A DNA stretch of 64,000 nucleotides from an uncultured Blautia sp. (GTDB lineage: Bacteria; Bacillota; Clostridia; Lachnospirales; Lachnospiraceae), in NCBI GenBank assembly GCA_900547685.1, contig URHS01000006.1, positions 1 to 64,000 of the forward strand, read 5' to 3'. Made by a program: the position numbers and the translations under genes. The stretch's first letter is position 1; each line of letters starts with the position of its first letter. Below are positions 8,755-20,000 of this stretch, in pieces. The notes beneath the pieces were generated by a model, which was given only the letters and a program-made list of their open reading frames with translations, ran no database searches and was not told the origin of the DNA.

Positions 8755-10044
8755 TTAATTTTTTTCATAGATTAAATTTCCTTTGACAAACTTACTTTTT
8801 ATCTGTCTGTCATCTGCCAGATAAATGAGCCTTTCCAAACGCTCCCGCACGCTTAATTCCTGTGGATGCAGAAGTTGACTGTCATCGAAAACAACCGCAT
8901 CGAACTCATATCCATCCAAAAAACTGCCTACTTTTCCAAAAAATGCTCCGCCTCCTGCTGTTCCCATATAAAAAGCTTCTTCAAGTGTTATAGGTTTCTG
9001 CTCTGTATCTACCAAACGCCAGCGAAGCTTTGAACACTGAATAGCATCTGCCATTGCTCTTAAAATAGAAGTGCTGTATCCTCCTGCCACATCACTTCCA
9101 AGTCCAACTAGAAGCCCCTCATCCAGAAATCTTCGAACAGGCGCAATACCCGAAGAAAGATTTGTATTAGACTGGGGACAATGTGCAATAAACACACCTT
9201 GCTTCTTAATCAGAGAAATTTCCTCCTCTTTTAGCCAAACACAATGCGCCATAATAGTAGGACAATCTCCACCGAACAATCCTGCCTGATAATAAGCATC
9301 ACTATAACTGGAAGACTTCGGGCAAAGTTCTTGTACCCATTGTATTTCTCCCGGATTTTCCGATAAATGAGACTGCAAAGGCAGTCCTGTTTCTTTCTGA
9401 ATATTCCGAAGTTGTTCCATTAAAGCATCAGAACAGGACGGAATAAATCTGGGTGTTAAAATAGGTTTTGTATTCTCATAATCCCCTTCTGTTTCCATCA
9501 GCCATTGCCTTACAGCTTCTGCTGCTGCTTTTGCACTTTCTTCCTGCAAGCCTTCCAGCGCATTTCTATCCATGCTCACTTTCCCCACATAAGTAAACAA
9601 ACCGGAATCTTCCAGTAAATCCATCAGGACTTTCGTCCCTTCCACATGCAAGGTAGCAAAAATCACAGCTCTGGTAACAGCGCTTTTCTTTAAATCCTCC
9701 ACAAACATTGTATACGCTTTTTTTGCATAATCCACATCTGCATATTTCATTTCCTCCGGAAATGTATGTGTATTCAGCCAGTCCAGTAATTCCAAGTCCA
9801 TTCCTAAGCCTCGGAAAGCATACTGGGGTGCATGAGTGTGCAAGTCCACTAGGCCCGGTATAATTAACGCATCACCCATATCCTTTATTAAATAACTGCC
9901 ATATTCCTTTGGGAGTTCCTGATATACACCTCGGCAAATCCCTTCCTGGCACACTACATAACTCTTTGGACAAATAACAAGTTTTTTATTGCTGTCACTA
10001 TAACAAATATTACCTTTTAAAACAAAGCTGTGTTTTTCCTGCAT
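8755..10044 (-). CDS. guaD: Guanine deaminase
   Basis: A 429-residue amidohydrolase-fold enzyme that converts guanine to xanthine and ammonia in purine salvage and catabolism. Metal ligands H69 and H71 are in GLVDLHTHAPQ, with SHLSENPGEI, MAHCVWL and the GLGSDVAGG aspartate. The LLDWLNTHTFPEE segment is specific to guanine deaminases rather than to chlorohydrolases. GGAGGT is upstream of the ATG, with rather long spacing (12 bp). It lies 10 bp downstream of another amidohydrolase gene, suggesting one transcript. Confidence 0.92.
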   Translation of the reverse strand: MQEKHSFVLKGNICYSDSNKKLVICPKSYVVCQEGICRGVYQELPKEYGSYLIKDMGDALIIPGLVDLHTHAPQYAFRGLGMDLELLDWLNTHTFPEEMKYADVDYAKKAYTMFVEDLKKSAVTRAVIFATLHVEGTKVLMDLLEDSGLFTYVGKVSMDRNALEGLQEESAKAAAEAVRQWLMETEGDYENTKPILTPRFIPSCSDALMEQLRNIQKETGLPLQSHLSENPGEIQWVQELCPKSSSYSDAYYQAGLFGGDCPTIMAHCVWLKEEEISLIKKQGVFIAHCPQSNTNLSSGIAPVRRFLDEGLLVGLGSDVAGGYSTSILRAMADAIQCSKLRWRLVDTEQKPITLEEAFYMGTAGGGAFFGKVGSFLDGYEFDAVVFDDSQLLHPQELSVRERLERLIYLADDRQIKSKFVKGNLIYEKN

Positions 10045-10054
10045 TTACTGTCTA

Positions 10055-10924
10055 TTACCTCCTTGCAAATTTCTCCTGAATTTTTCTTTCCCCCTCCAGA
10101 AGCATTTTAGTTATTTTCTTATTCTTTCCCAAAATCTCCTGAAAACATTCCCATTCATCTTCAATCCCCTGTCCATGAGGCACAAGATAAGCTCCGGCAT
10201 CACTGCCCAAAGCAAACTGCACACCTATCTCATACCCCTTTTGTATGTTGTGGCTTCCCTTTTCCCATATTTTTTTCAAAACATTATCTGAAAATCTGCC
10301 GCAGCCAATCATATTTTTTACTACAGTTATAGTGGGAACCCACACCGTTCCTTTTTCTTTCATTGCCCACATAGCTTCTTCATCTACATAATTTCCATGT
10401 TCAATACTGTCAACCCCGGCAATAGCTGCCTCCAGAACGGCTCTTGCCCCATTTGTATGTGCCATAACATAAAAACCTTCTTCGTGGGCAATATGTACCA
10501 TTTCTTTTACTTCTTCTGCCTTTAAAGGTTCTTCTGTCACAGAACCGTCTGTATCAAAATTCATAATGCCGGTTGTCATAATCTTAATGAAATCTCCGCC
10601 ACGCCTTCTCACTTCTTTTACCAAATCGGCGTATTCTCTCATATTTTCAAAAGGTTTTCCTACAATTCCTCCATAATGACCCCTTTTATGAATGGCAAAA
10701 ATAGGGGTGCGATAAATAATTCCATATTGCGGCGCAATTTCCTTTGCCTTTTCAGATACTCCTAAATCGTCACCTCCATCTCGTATAAACTGAATCCCTT
10801 TTTCCTGATAAGCACGAAAATGCTCGTGAATAGCTTCTGTATCCACCCCATTTTTATGACGATTTACTGCTGCTCTATAATTTATCCCATTCATGAAAAT
10901 ATGCGCATGATTTTCTCCAAACAT
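10055..10924 (-). CDS. Metal-dependent amidohydrolase of unknown substrate
   Basis: A 289-residue TIM-barrel amidohydrolase. It starts directly at the HxH metal-site strand (ENHAHIFMNG), so it lacks the N-terminal beta-sandwich of imidazolonepropionase or dihydroorotase. The lysine-bearing strand is in GDFIKIMTTG, later histidines are in MAHTNG and SIEHGNYV, and the catalytic aspartate is in ALGSDAGA. It is complete at the C-terminus. Its position between glpK and guaD gives no clear substrate; purine or hydantoin-type rings are only a guess. Confidence 0.8.
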   Translation of the reverse strand: MFGENHAHIFMNGINYRAAVNRHKNGVDTEAIHEHFRAYQEKGIQFIRDGGDDLGVSEKAKEIAPQYGIIYRTPIFAIHKRGHYGGIVGKPFENMREYADLVKEVRRRGGDFIKIMTTGIMNFDTDGSVTEEPLKAEEVKEMVHIAHEEGFYVMAHTNGARAVLEAAIAGVDSIEHGNYVDEEAMWAMKEKGTVWVPTITVVKNMIGCGRFSDNVLKKIWEKGSHNIQKGYEIGVQFALGSDAGAYLVPHGQGIEDEWECFQEILGKNKKITKMLLEGERKIQEKFARR

Positions 10925-10946
10925 TATGACATCTTCTTTCTACTAC

Positions 10947-12443
10947 TTAATCTTCTCTTGCCCATCCGTAGGCACATTTTACTGCTTTTTTCCAACCTTT
11001 TGTCTTTTTATCTCTTTCCTCTTTTGTAATTTCAGGATAAAAGACACGATCTGTACTCCAATTCTCAATAATTTCTTCTTTGCTGTTCCAATATCCCACT
11101 GCCAGTCCTGCCAGATACGCAGCACCCATTGCTGTAGTCTCTACACATACCGGTCTTTTTACAGGAACCTGTATCATATCTGCCTGTGTCTGCATAAGGA
11201 AATTATTGGCACTGGCACCTCCATCCACTTTCAGAAAATTCAATTCCATACCTGAATCTGCCCTCATAGCTTCAATTACATCGTGAACCTGATATGCCAG
11301 AGATTCCAGAGAAGCTCTGATAATGTGACATTTATTAACTCCCCTTGTAAGACCTACAATCGTTCCTCTTGCATATTGATCCCAGTAAGGAGCTCCAAGC
11401 CCCGTAAATGCCGGAACAACATAACAACCGTTTGTATCCTTCACCTTTTTTGCCATATATTCTGAGTCTTCTGCTGAATCAATAAGACGTAATTCATCCC
11501 GCAGCCATTGGATAATAGCTCCTGCCACAAATACAGAACCTTCCAATGCATAGTTCACCTTCCCATCCAGACCCCATGCAATCGTAGTAACAAGACCATT
11601 CTGAGAAAAAACCGGGGTTTCACCTGTATTCATAAGTAAAAAGCATCCTGTTCCATAAGTGTTCTTGGCATCTCCCTTCTCGAAACAAGTCTGTCCGAAA
11701 AGTGCAGATTGCTGATCTCCCGCTGCTCCCGCAATCGGAATTTCTCCTCCAAAAAAACTGCTGTCTGCCGTTCCATAAATGCAACTGGAAGGTTTTACCT
11801 GGGGCAGCATACACTCCGGTATATCAAGTTCTTCTAAAATTTCCTTATCCCATTCCAATGTATTAATATTATAAAGAAGAGTTCTTGATGCATTGGAATA
11901 ATCTGTAACATGAACTGCTCCTTTTGTCATTTTCCAAATCAACCACGTTTCCACCGTTCCAAAAAGCAGTTCTCCTCTTTTCGCACGCTCTCTGGCACCT
12001 TCTACATGGTCTAAAATCCATTTCACCTTTGTCCCCGAAAAATAAGCGTCAATAATCAAGCCTGTTTTCTTTCGAAAGACCTCTGTAAGTCCATTTGCTT
12101 TTAACTGGTCACAATATTCAGATGTTCTTCTGCATTGCCACACAATTGCATGATAAATTGGCTCACCTGTATTTTTATCCCAGACAATAGCTGTTTCTCT
12201 CTGATTGGTAATTCCAATTGCCGCAATGTCCTCAGCCTCAGCCCCGGCTTTTTGCATTGCCTCCACTGCAACGCCCAACTGATTAGACCATATTTCATTT
12301 GCATCATGCTCTACCCAACCCGGTTTCGGGAAATATTGTGTAAATTCTTTCTGAGCCGAGCTGATAATTTCCCCTTTTTTGTTAAATAAAATACATCTGT
12401 TACTGGTTGTCCCCGCATCCAATGCCATTACATATTTTGCCAT
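10947..12443 (-). CDS. glpK: Glycerol kinase
   Basis: A 498-residue FGGY-family kinase converting glycerol to glycerol-3-phosphate. Visible are the N-terminal ATPase fold (ALDAGTTSNRCILF), the glycerol-binding NQRETAIVWD region and the C-terminal FGGY signature (KVDGGASANNFLMQ). A histidine-containing ETAIVWDKNTG-DYSNASRT arrangement as in firmicute enzymes suggests PTS control is possible. The ATG at 12443 follows AGGAGG by 7 bp, which rules out a longer start at 12473. No glycerol facilitator gene is adjacent. The amidohydrolase gene begins 22 bp downstream. Confidence 0.97.
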   Translation of the reverse strand: MAKYVMALDAGTTSNRCILFNKKGEIISSAQKEFTQYFPKPGWVEHDANEIWSNQLGVAVEAMQKAGAEAEDIAAIGITNQRETAIVWDKNTGEPIYHAIVWQCRRTSEYCDQLKANGLTEVFRKKTGLIIDAYFSGTKVKWILDHVEGARERAKRGELLFGTVETWLIWKMTKGAVHVTDYSNASRTLLYNINTLEWDKEILEELDIPECMLPQVKPSSCIYGTADSSFFGGEIPIAGAAGDQQSALFGQTCFEKGDAKNTYGTGCFLLMNTGETPVFSQNGLVTTIAWGLDGKVNYALEGSVFVAGAIIQWLRDELRLIDSAEDSEYMAKKVKDTNGCYVVPAFTGLGAPYWDQYARGTIVGLTRGVNKCHIIRASLESLAYQVHDVIEAMRADSGMELNFLKVDGGASANNFLMQTQADMIQVPVKRPVCVETTAMGAAYLAGLAVGYWNSKEEIIENWSTDRVFYPEITKEERDKKTKGWKKAVKCAYGWARED

Positions 12444-12568
12444 ACATGATCCTCCTATACATTTCCTTGGCAATAAAAAAACTGCCCAGAAAAGATTCCT
12501 CTTTCTATGACAGCCTTGCTCCTTTTCTTCCTGTCTTCTTATTTAATTAACACGATTCTCATATTCTT

Positions 12569-12597
12569 ATTTTAGCTCCAAATCAGAAAAATTTCAA
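12569..12597 (-). promoter_or_regulatory. Sigma-A promoter of glpK
   Basis: On the minus strand TTGAAA (12592-12597) and TAAAAT (12569-12574) are spaced by 17 bp. The leader is about 120 bp. It probably also drives the two amidohydrolase genes downstream. Confidence 0.7.
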
Positions 12598-12604
12598 CTA
12601 CATC

Positions 12605-12634
12605 TTCACCTTTTCTTTTTTTATGCGTATACTA
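12605..12634 (+). promoter_or_regulatory. Promoter of sleC, possibly sigma-K type
   Basis: Upstream of sleC, AC at 12608-12609 is followed after 16 bp by CGTATACTA (12626-12634), one mismatch from the Bacillus sigma-K -10 pattern CATAnnnTA. The same bases can be read as a weak sigma-A promoter (TTCACC, 17 bp, TATACT). A late mother-cell promoter would fit a cortex-lytic enzyme, but this is inference. Confidence 0.45.
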
Positions 12635-12662
12635 AAGCAACGAAAAATCTGAGGTATTTTTT

Positions 12663-13361
12663 ATGAATACAACCTCTCTCAAATCTATGCAGACAGATCA
12701 TCCGGACGAAGGAACTTTACAGCTTTCTGTTCTTTCTTCCATTCGCAATCAACCCATTGAAGATGCTTCTGTTCAAATCTCCTATACTGGGGATCCCAAC
12801 TCAATTATCGAAGAAGTGAAAACAGATGCTAACGGAATGATACCTGAAATTCAGCTTCCTGCTCCGCCATTAGAATATAGTATGGCTCCTTCTGAATATC
12901 AGCCTTATGCAGAATATACTTTTCGTATTTCAAAAGAAGGATTCGATGATTTAGATATTTCCGGAGCAGAAATTTTACCGGATGCCACTGCAATTCAAAG
13001 GGCTGTCCTTGCTCCTCAAACCATCCCCGGAACTTTTGAAGATATTGTTATCCCTGCTCACACTCTCTATGGAGAATATCCGGAAAAAATTCCCGAAGAC
13101 GAAATCAAGCCTATGGATACCTCTGGAGAAATCGTCTTAAGCCGTGTTGTCATTCCTGAATATGTGGTCGTACACGATGGCACCCCCAGCGACTACACTG
13201 CAAAGGATTATTATGTCCGTTATCGGGACTACATTAAAAATGTAGCCAGCAGTGAAATCTATGCCACATGGCCGGACAATACTATTCGTGCAAATGTATT
13301 AGCAATTATGTCTTTTACTTTAAATCGAGTCTATACGGAGTGGTACCGAAATCACCACTGA
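12663..13361 (+). CDS. sleC: Spore cortex-lytic enzyme SleC, 5' part, interrupted
   Basis: This is the N-terminal 228 codons of SleC, the zymogen lytic transglycosylase that degrades spore cortex peptidoglycan at germination in Clostridia. It contains the pre/pro region with a carboxypeptidase-regulatory-like beta domain (EDASVQISYTG, LPAPPLEYSM) and the start of the catalytic domain (YRDYIKNVASSEIYATWP, SFTLNRVYTEWYRN). Native coding ends at about 13348, inside the GGTACCG repeat. The last codons (HH-stop) come from inserted DNA. GAGGT precedes the ATG. The 3' part is at 27266-27850. Without excision the product lacks most of the catalytic domain and the peptidoglycan-binding domain. Confidence 0.88.
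   Translation: MNTTSLKSMQTDHPDEGTLQLSVLSSIRNQPIEDASVQISYTGDPNSIIEEVKTDANGMIPEIQLPAPPLEYSMAPSEYQPYAEYTFRISKEGFDDLDISGAEILPDATAIQRAVLAPQTIPGTFEDIVIPAHTLYGEYPEKIPEDEIKPMDTSGEIVLSRVVIPEYVVVHDGTPSDYTAKDYYVRYRDYIKNVASSEIYATWPDNTIRANVLAIMSFTLNRVYTEWYRNHH
13342..13348 (+). repeat. Left attachment core (attL), GGTACCG
   Basis: The sleC codons TGG TAC CG run into this 7-bp core. To its right lies the left element arm, with CACC at 13354-13357 and ATTCGGGGTTG from 13362. These mirror GGT and CAACC-n-CGAAT in the right arm. Confidence 0.8.
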
Positions 13362-13470
13362 TTCGGGGTTGGATTGGTGAAAAATTATCCTTGCCTTTCC
13401 TCCGAACTTGTATTAATTTTGCCAAGTACATTATTTTTTCCGAAAATATACAGATCCCAGTCCGATAGTA

Positions 13471-13893
13471 TCACCCGAACATACTCCTGCAATAATCAAA
13501 TCTCGGTAACACGAGGGGTTCCCCTGTTTTCTCCACAGCCTCTTGATAATACTCCAGCGCAAAATACGAATTTCCCATAGAATGAAGAATTTCGCCCTTT
13601 TCCTTTGGATTCTCTCTGAAAATCCCCTGAAATCTGCTTTCATTCAACAATTTGCAATCAGGATTCCGCACCTTGTTAGCAGCCCAAAACTCTGCCGCTG
13701 CAACTTCCGATAGCCACTGTCCATCATTTTTCTCCACAATGTTAATCAAAGCACTGCTGTAAAGCAGACCCAGTACAGAAAGAGGACGAAACTCCTCACT
13801 CTCCCTATCCGGTAAAAGCCCTGACATCAGGGAATAAAACGTAGCCCCCAGACTGTAAATGTCCACCTCAATGCGAATTTTCTGTGCATCCAC
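13471..13893 (-). pseudogene. Ser/Thr protein kinase remnant
   Basis: A 140-codon open frame beginning inside what was a Hanks-type kinase. The subdomain IX motif VDIYSLGATFYSLMSG is near residue 9, but the nucleotide loop, catalytic loop and DFG motif are absent. The C-terminal part (GNSYFALEYYQEAVE) looks TPR-like, as in the periplasmic-side domain of the intact kinase at 21931-23736. There is no ribosome site and no partner frame upstream, so this is a decayed copy left near the element's left end, not a working gene. Confidence 0.6.
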
Positions 13894-13996
13894 CCTGCTG
13901 CTCCTTTGCCTTATGCTGTAAGTAAATCTTCCGTCACTGGCTGCTTATATCCTAAACAGCCACTGACCGAGTATTTACGATACCCGAATTTTATTT

Positions 13997-14030
13997 AGAA
14001 AAGGCCGCTGCATCAAAGCAGCAGCCCTTT
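13997..14030 (-). terminator. Terminator of the surface-protein operon
   Basis: On the minus strand GGGCTGCTGC and GCAGCGGCCT pair (one G-U) around a 6-nt loop and are followed by TTTTCT, 11 bp after the stop codon of the giant gene. Confidence 0.8.
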
Positions 14031-14040
14031 CACTTGTCAA

Positions 14041-17000
14041 TTATTTTCCTGCTGATCTTTCCTCGTCATCTTTTCTCTTTTTCCAAATAAGGAAGATAAT
14101 TAGACCTGTCATCGCAACTACGGCGGCAATTGAGCCGTAGAAGATAGGTTTATTCATAAAATACTGAATCATAATGTTTGGTGTTACCAGAACACGGAGC
14201 ACAACCGGCTCTCCTTTCATCGTCTCTTCAGACTGTCCCAGAATGTTGCCTGCTGCATCTTCTGCAGTAATTTCAATATTCTGCCAACGGTTTGCACTTT
14301 CAACGGCTGTTTCAATCACACCATTGTCTTTCAATAATTCTTCGCCCTCATATACAGTTTCTGTACCGTCAATGTCAACAGTTACCTTGGTAAGCGCCAG
14401 GTTATCCTTCGCATCTACTGTCATGATTCTCTCCGCTGCCCTGTACTGTGCATCATCTTCTACACCGGATACTACAACGGTAGGGGCTGTCTTATCCACT
14501 GCAAATTCAATCGGAAGATTTTTATTGGCTTTTTTCACACTGGTATTATTCATATTGTTCTTTGCTTTATCCTTGGTATTCAAAATAACCGTATAATTAC
14601 CTTCCTCTGCGAAGTTCTCTTTATCAAGAATGTAGTGTGCCTCTTTCCACTGTGCATCAGAACCGGAATTTTTCACTGTGAAGTCTGTATTCTCTTTCAG
14701 ATTCTGCAGATCACCGTCTCGGTTCACGGTAATACTTCTGGATTCAATAGCATCTACGTTAATTTCACGGATTCCTACTGCTTTTTCCTCCTTGATGTAG
14801 GTGTATCCTGCATCTCCTGTCTTCAGCCAGTCTTTGGTATCGTCATCCAGAATAAAAACAGAACCGTAGCGGTTTACAGAGAACATGATTTCTTTTTCTG
14901 TCTCATTTCCTGCTTTATCCACTGCTTTCGCAGTCATTTTATACAAGTCATCCATTTCTTCTGTTCTTTCAAAGTCATTAAACTTCATGGACTGTCCGTT
15001 TTCAATAGCGCTGACTACGGTACCAATCTCAACTTCTCCATTATTCGCACCAATCAATGTGACGGTAACACCTTTTGCATCATAGTTTACGTCAGTAGCT
15101 TCTACCTTTGGTGAAACAGCATCATTGTTTGCAGATTTATCCTCCACATCTGTGATTTCCAGTTCCGGAACGGTCAAATCGACAGTAAAGCTATCCTGCG
15201 TGTAATCTGCTGCTGCATTTCCTGCCATATCAGCATAGTCAATGTCAAAGGTATAATCACCATCTGTACTGTAGCTTACAATTGCTGTATGGGTATCACC
15301 ACTTCCAGAGAATGCTCCTACAGATGGTGCGGAAATACCTCTGCCCTCCAGACTTGCTGTAATTGCTGCACGGACATCCGCTGCATTGAAGTTATGTTCA
15401 CGAACAGTAATGGTTGCTGTACGTGTTTCTTTGAAGTAGTTTCCATTTTTTGCGTCATTGCTGTCATAAGAAACGGTCATAACAGGAACGATTTTATCAA
15501 TAGTAAACTCGTCCGTCTGTCCATATTCACCACTGTTTCCTGCCAGGTCTGTGCATCCCAGGGTGAAAGTATAATCACCGTCTGCCGGGAAAGATACCTG
15601 ACAGGTGCTGGTTGCAGTATCAGATACTCCGATATTACTGCTGCTGCTCCATCCGCCTATATTAGCCGGAGTTCCATCTGTATTTGTAATATTGAATCTT
15701 ACATTGTTTGGGTCAAAATTACGGTCTGTAACTGTAACAGTTGCAGTTCTTGTATCCTTGTAATATCTACCGTTTAACGGGTTGTTCAAATCCCAGGAAA
15801 CAGAGATAGAAGGTTTGGTTACGTCAATTTTCAGCTCAGTCACTTCACTTTTTCCCTTATTACCGGAGAAGTCGGTAGCAAATGCCTGTACTTTTACATC
15901 GTTACTATTATAAACGTCAGACGGAATCGTGATGGTCTGGCTGAATGTCTTGTTCCCTTGTACCTTTGTGCTATTATTTAATAGTTTAATGGTTTCACCT
16001 TTATTGACATTTCCTGTTGCAGAAACGTTATACCATACCGTTTCAAGACCTGAATAAGTATCTCCTGCTGTCGGATCTTCTACGTCAATACGGAGTGTTA
16101 CGTCTTCATTGAAAATACCATTCTGAGCCTGAGTCAAATTGGTGATAGTAACAGTTGGTGCTGGTTTGGTACTGTCAACAATAACTCCATCAGAACTATA
16201 GTATTTCATATTTCCAGCATAATCGGTTATTTTGGTATACACGATAAATCTTTCATTTGGATTTACATTAAACTTAGTATACCCTGGACTTTCAACAGAT
16301 GCTGATTGCCAATCACCATATGCATCTAACTGTTCTACTGTCTTTGAATCGTAGAATCTTGCATATTCCAATGGATAAATATCACAAATATCATCCTGGG
16401 CTTCAATTGACACATCTACAGAAGTTTTACTAAATAGCTTAAAGAAAATATCCCCAAACCAGTTCTTCCATGGATTAAAATTACCAACTGTAACTGTGGC
16501 ATTCGCTGGTGTCCAGTCAATTGTAAATACTGATTTATTGCTGATTGGATTACCATGAATATCTACAAATACAGCATCATTTCCAGCAAGATCTTTGTAA
16601 TTGAATGAATGTGTATAGTTTCCCTGTTCTGTAAAACTAAAAGTAAATTTCCACTGTTCTATATTATTCAAATTGCCATTTTCTGTCCATTGATTTACAT
16701 CTTCCATATCTGGTTTAGATTCTTTTCCTTCATCTACTTCCTCGGTAATAGTTGTTATAGAATCTGCTTCAAACGGTAAAGCATCAGCTTTAAAATTATG
16801 TTCTGCAATATTCACACTATAGAACATTGGCTTTTGAGTATACTCTTTTGATTCCATAGAAATTTCTTGTCCGTCAGAAGTATATAACTGTGTAACTACA
16901 GGTGCAATTTTATCAATTGTAAATGTAGTATTAGACAATTCATTTGTATCTGTCTTATAGGTTAAACCTTTCACTTCATTTCCATTGGGATCGTTTCCTG

Positions 17001-20000
17001 CATTTGTATTTCCGGCCAAATCTGTACAACTGTAGTAAACTGTATACTGTTCATTACCATTAAATTCTAAAGTAACAGTAGAGGTATGACTCACTTCGTC
17101 TTGTCCTGTTCCTTCATCCATATCAAATGTAATGTCTGCAAAAATATTATTTCCATAGATATCTTTTAAATCTTTTAATATTGCTACATTTCCTTCATTT
17201 AAAACAATATCCTGCTCATATTTTTTGTCTTTTAAAGCTAAGGTGAATACAGCCTGATTCATATCCACGTTACGGTCACTAAATTTAATGGTTGCTGTTC
17301 TGTTACCGTTGTAATAATTCTCATTATGTACTTCTGTATTTCCTACATTTGCATAGGTTACTTCAATTTCAGGTCTTGATAAATCAAATCTAAGCGGTAT
17401 TGTATTATAATGTTCATTACCAGCATTATCTGTGGCTGTCACACGTAAAAATACATCATTTCCATCATATCTCTCATCTACTGCAAAAGAAACTTTACTT
17501 GTTATTTTTGTAAATTCCGAATCTTTTTGCAAGTCACTATAGAGATATCCGTCTTTCTCTGTTTTATACAAAACAGTCTCTTCAAAATCTGGAATTAATA
17601 TCACTACCCCTGAATCATCCAGCTTAGAGTCTTTTGTACCGCCTTTATATACCTGATAACTAACTTCCTTAATTGCTGATGATGCATCACCATCCTTTGC
17701 TATATCAGATATTTCAATATTGCTTAATGTAAACTGATTAGAAGAATTTTTCATATCTTCTAAGTTATAATAAGTTTTTGGAGTCTCCTTAAAAGTAATT
17801 TCCGGATTGTTATCCTCTAATACCAAACCATTTGATGTATAAATTTTGGAGTTTTGAACATTGTCATAACTTCTAACTGCAACAATATAATGTCCTTCAA
17901 TATATTCTGCAGCAATTTCTTCATCAAATTGTCCGATTGGTACACTATCCTGTCCATCTTTTGCAACTGTCCATTGATTATCAGAAATATTGTCCATAGC
18001 TTTCTGCAATGAATATTCATCTATCTGCATATCATTTGTAATAGGCAACACATAATACTGCCAAGTATCTATAGAACGTACCCCTGAACCTTCTGTACCT
18101 AAATCTTCTGTATCGGCGAAGGAGACTTTCATCTCATAGTTTCTTTTTCTATATTTGTTAAATGTAATTGCCTTAACTAATTCAGTAGCTAAGCTTGCTT
18201 TCCCCTCTACACCATCAAAAGAAACTACTGGGGCTTTGGTATCGACATTTGCAGTAAGTACAAATGGGGCTGAACACTCTACATTATTATTTAATAAAAC
18301 CAGCTCAACTTTTGCAGTTCTTTTTTGTGCCTCGGACATAACAAATTTAACCTGTACACTTGACTGGCTATTACTTCCAGCTTCCGGTACTATCACCTGA
18401 ACATTCTCGTCTGAATCCTTATTTGCTCCTTTTACCTTAATTGCATCAAACTTTATTCTTTGGTTTTGTAATGATAACGTAAGGTCATAATTACCTGTTG
18501 CATCTACATTACCTCTAACCCAGAGTTCTTTATCGTTCATATAAGTAGAACCATTTGTGCTAGAATATGTGAGGTACGCATCTGCTTTGATTGTTCTGTT
18601 CGGAATAATCCGCACAGAACCATGTAAATTCATATTTTCTACATATTTATAGTTATTGTTTCCTTTACTATCTGGAATAGAATCACCATCATTTAAATCT
18701 GGTTTTAAACGTTTCTGCAAGCTTGTATCTGGAGTATTCTCATTATCAACAATAGCATTTGTAGCAGAATCGTCCTTCACTGTTACGTCTTTGATATCTG
18801 CATCATTAACAGCTATTTCTCCTACATCAACTGTTCCCGTAATACCTGCTTGTCCTAATTCCGTATTTGTTGCTACTCTAACGCTAGGAGCACCATTTTC
18901 ATATACTCCTGGCTGTCCATATTGTCTTTGTAACAGTTTTCCATCTGGATTATCAACTACTTTCAAATATAATTGTCTTCTCATAATTTTGCAGTAAGTA
19001 GTGGAGAGAGCATCATTTTCTGCTTTTACAATTTCATAATTATCTTTATCTGCACCTTCCAGAATCAACGGCTGACTATTTTCTCCTTCTGTCTCTAACA
19101 AATAACCTTTGCCTTCGTCAGCATCTTTTCCTGCTAATTTTAATCCTGTTGTTACTGCCTGTACATCATCCAAAGTACCATTGTTATCTCTATCGATAAT
19201 TCCATCTAAAAGAATCTCACTTGCTGTCACATCATTTGTGCCATCATAAATTTTTTCGTTAAACGTAATGCTTTTAACAGTCAGCGGTATCTTCTTGATA
19301 CTACATGTTTTTGAACATACAGCATCCTCATAAACCTTTCCCTCTTCCTGTGAAGCCTGTGAATATGTCACTTCTATTGCGACATCTCCTGCACATACTG
19401 CCTTGAAAGAAATAGCACCTGTTACATCCCACAAGTCCTGGCTATCTTTATTTTTAACCACCTCTGTAAACTTAAACTGTGGAGCATAGTCACTGTTATT
19501 ATTTTCATCTGCAATTGCCCAATGCTTCAAATCTTGTGCATCCTCTGCACTTGTTGCCGCTACTGTAGCTTTAAGTTCATATGATACAGTATCTCCATAG
19601 GAAATATTTTCAGTAGAATTTTCTTTCAGTGTTATTGTCTGACCTTTTTTCCCTTTGACCTCAAACTGTGATTTTACATTTAAATGTTCAAAGTTCCCCT
19701 TTTTATCCAAAACATCACATGACACTGAATACGTTCCTTCATATTCTACCTTATATGTTACTGACGCTATACCCTTGTTATCTACCTCTGCGGTTAGCAA
19801 TAATGGTTCATCTTTATTCGGAGTTTGAATAGTAAATCTAACCTCTTCATCTTTTAGTTTCTTATCATTTAGTTCAAGTTTGATAGAAAGTGTATCTCCT
19901 ACATTTGCTACATTGCTGTCTGAAAGCAGCTTGTTATCTTTTAAAATACAAATTTTCCCGTCTGCTTTTCGTTTATTTACAGTAATTGTATATGAATCAG

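Noticed and set aside
14174..15777. Several open frames of 65-160 codons antisense to the 3' part of the giant surface gene
   Set aside because: No ribosome sites; they follow the codon bias of the minus-strand gene in reverse and have no recognisable protein features.
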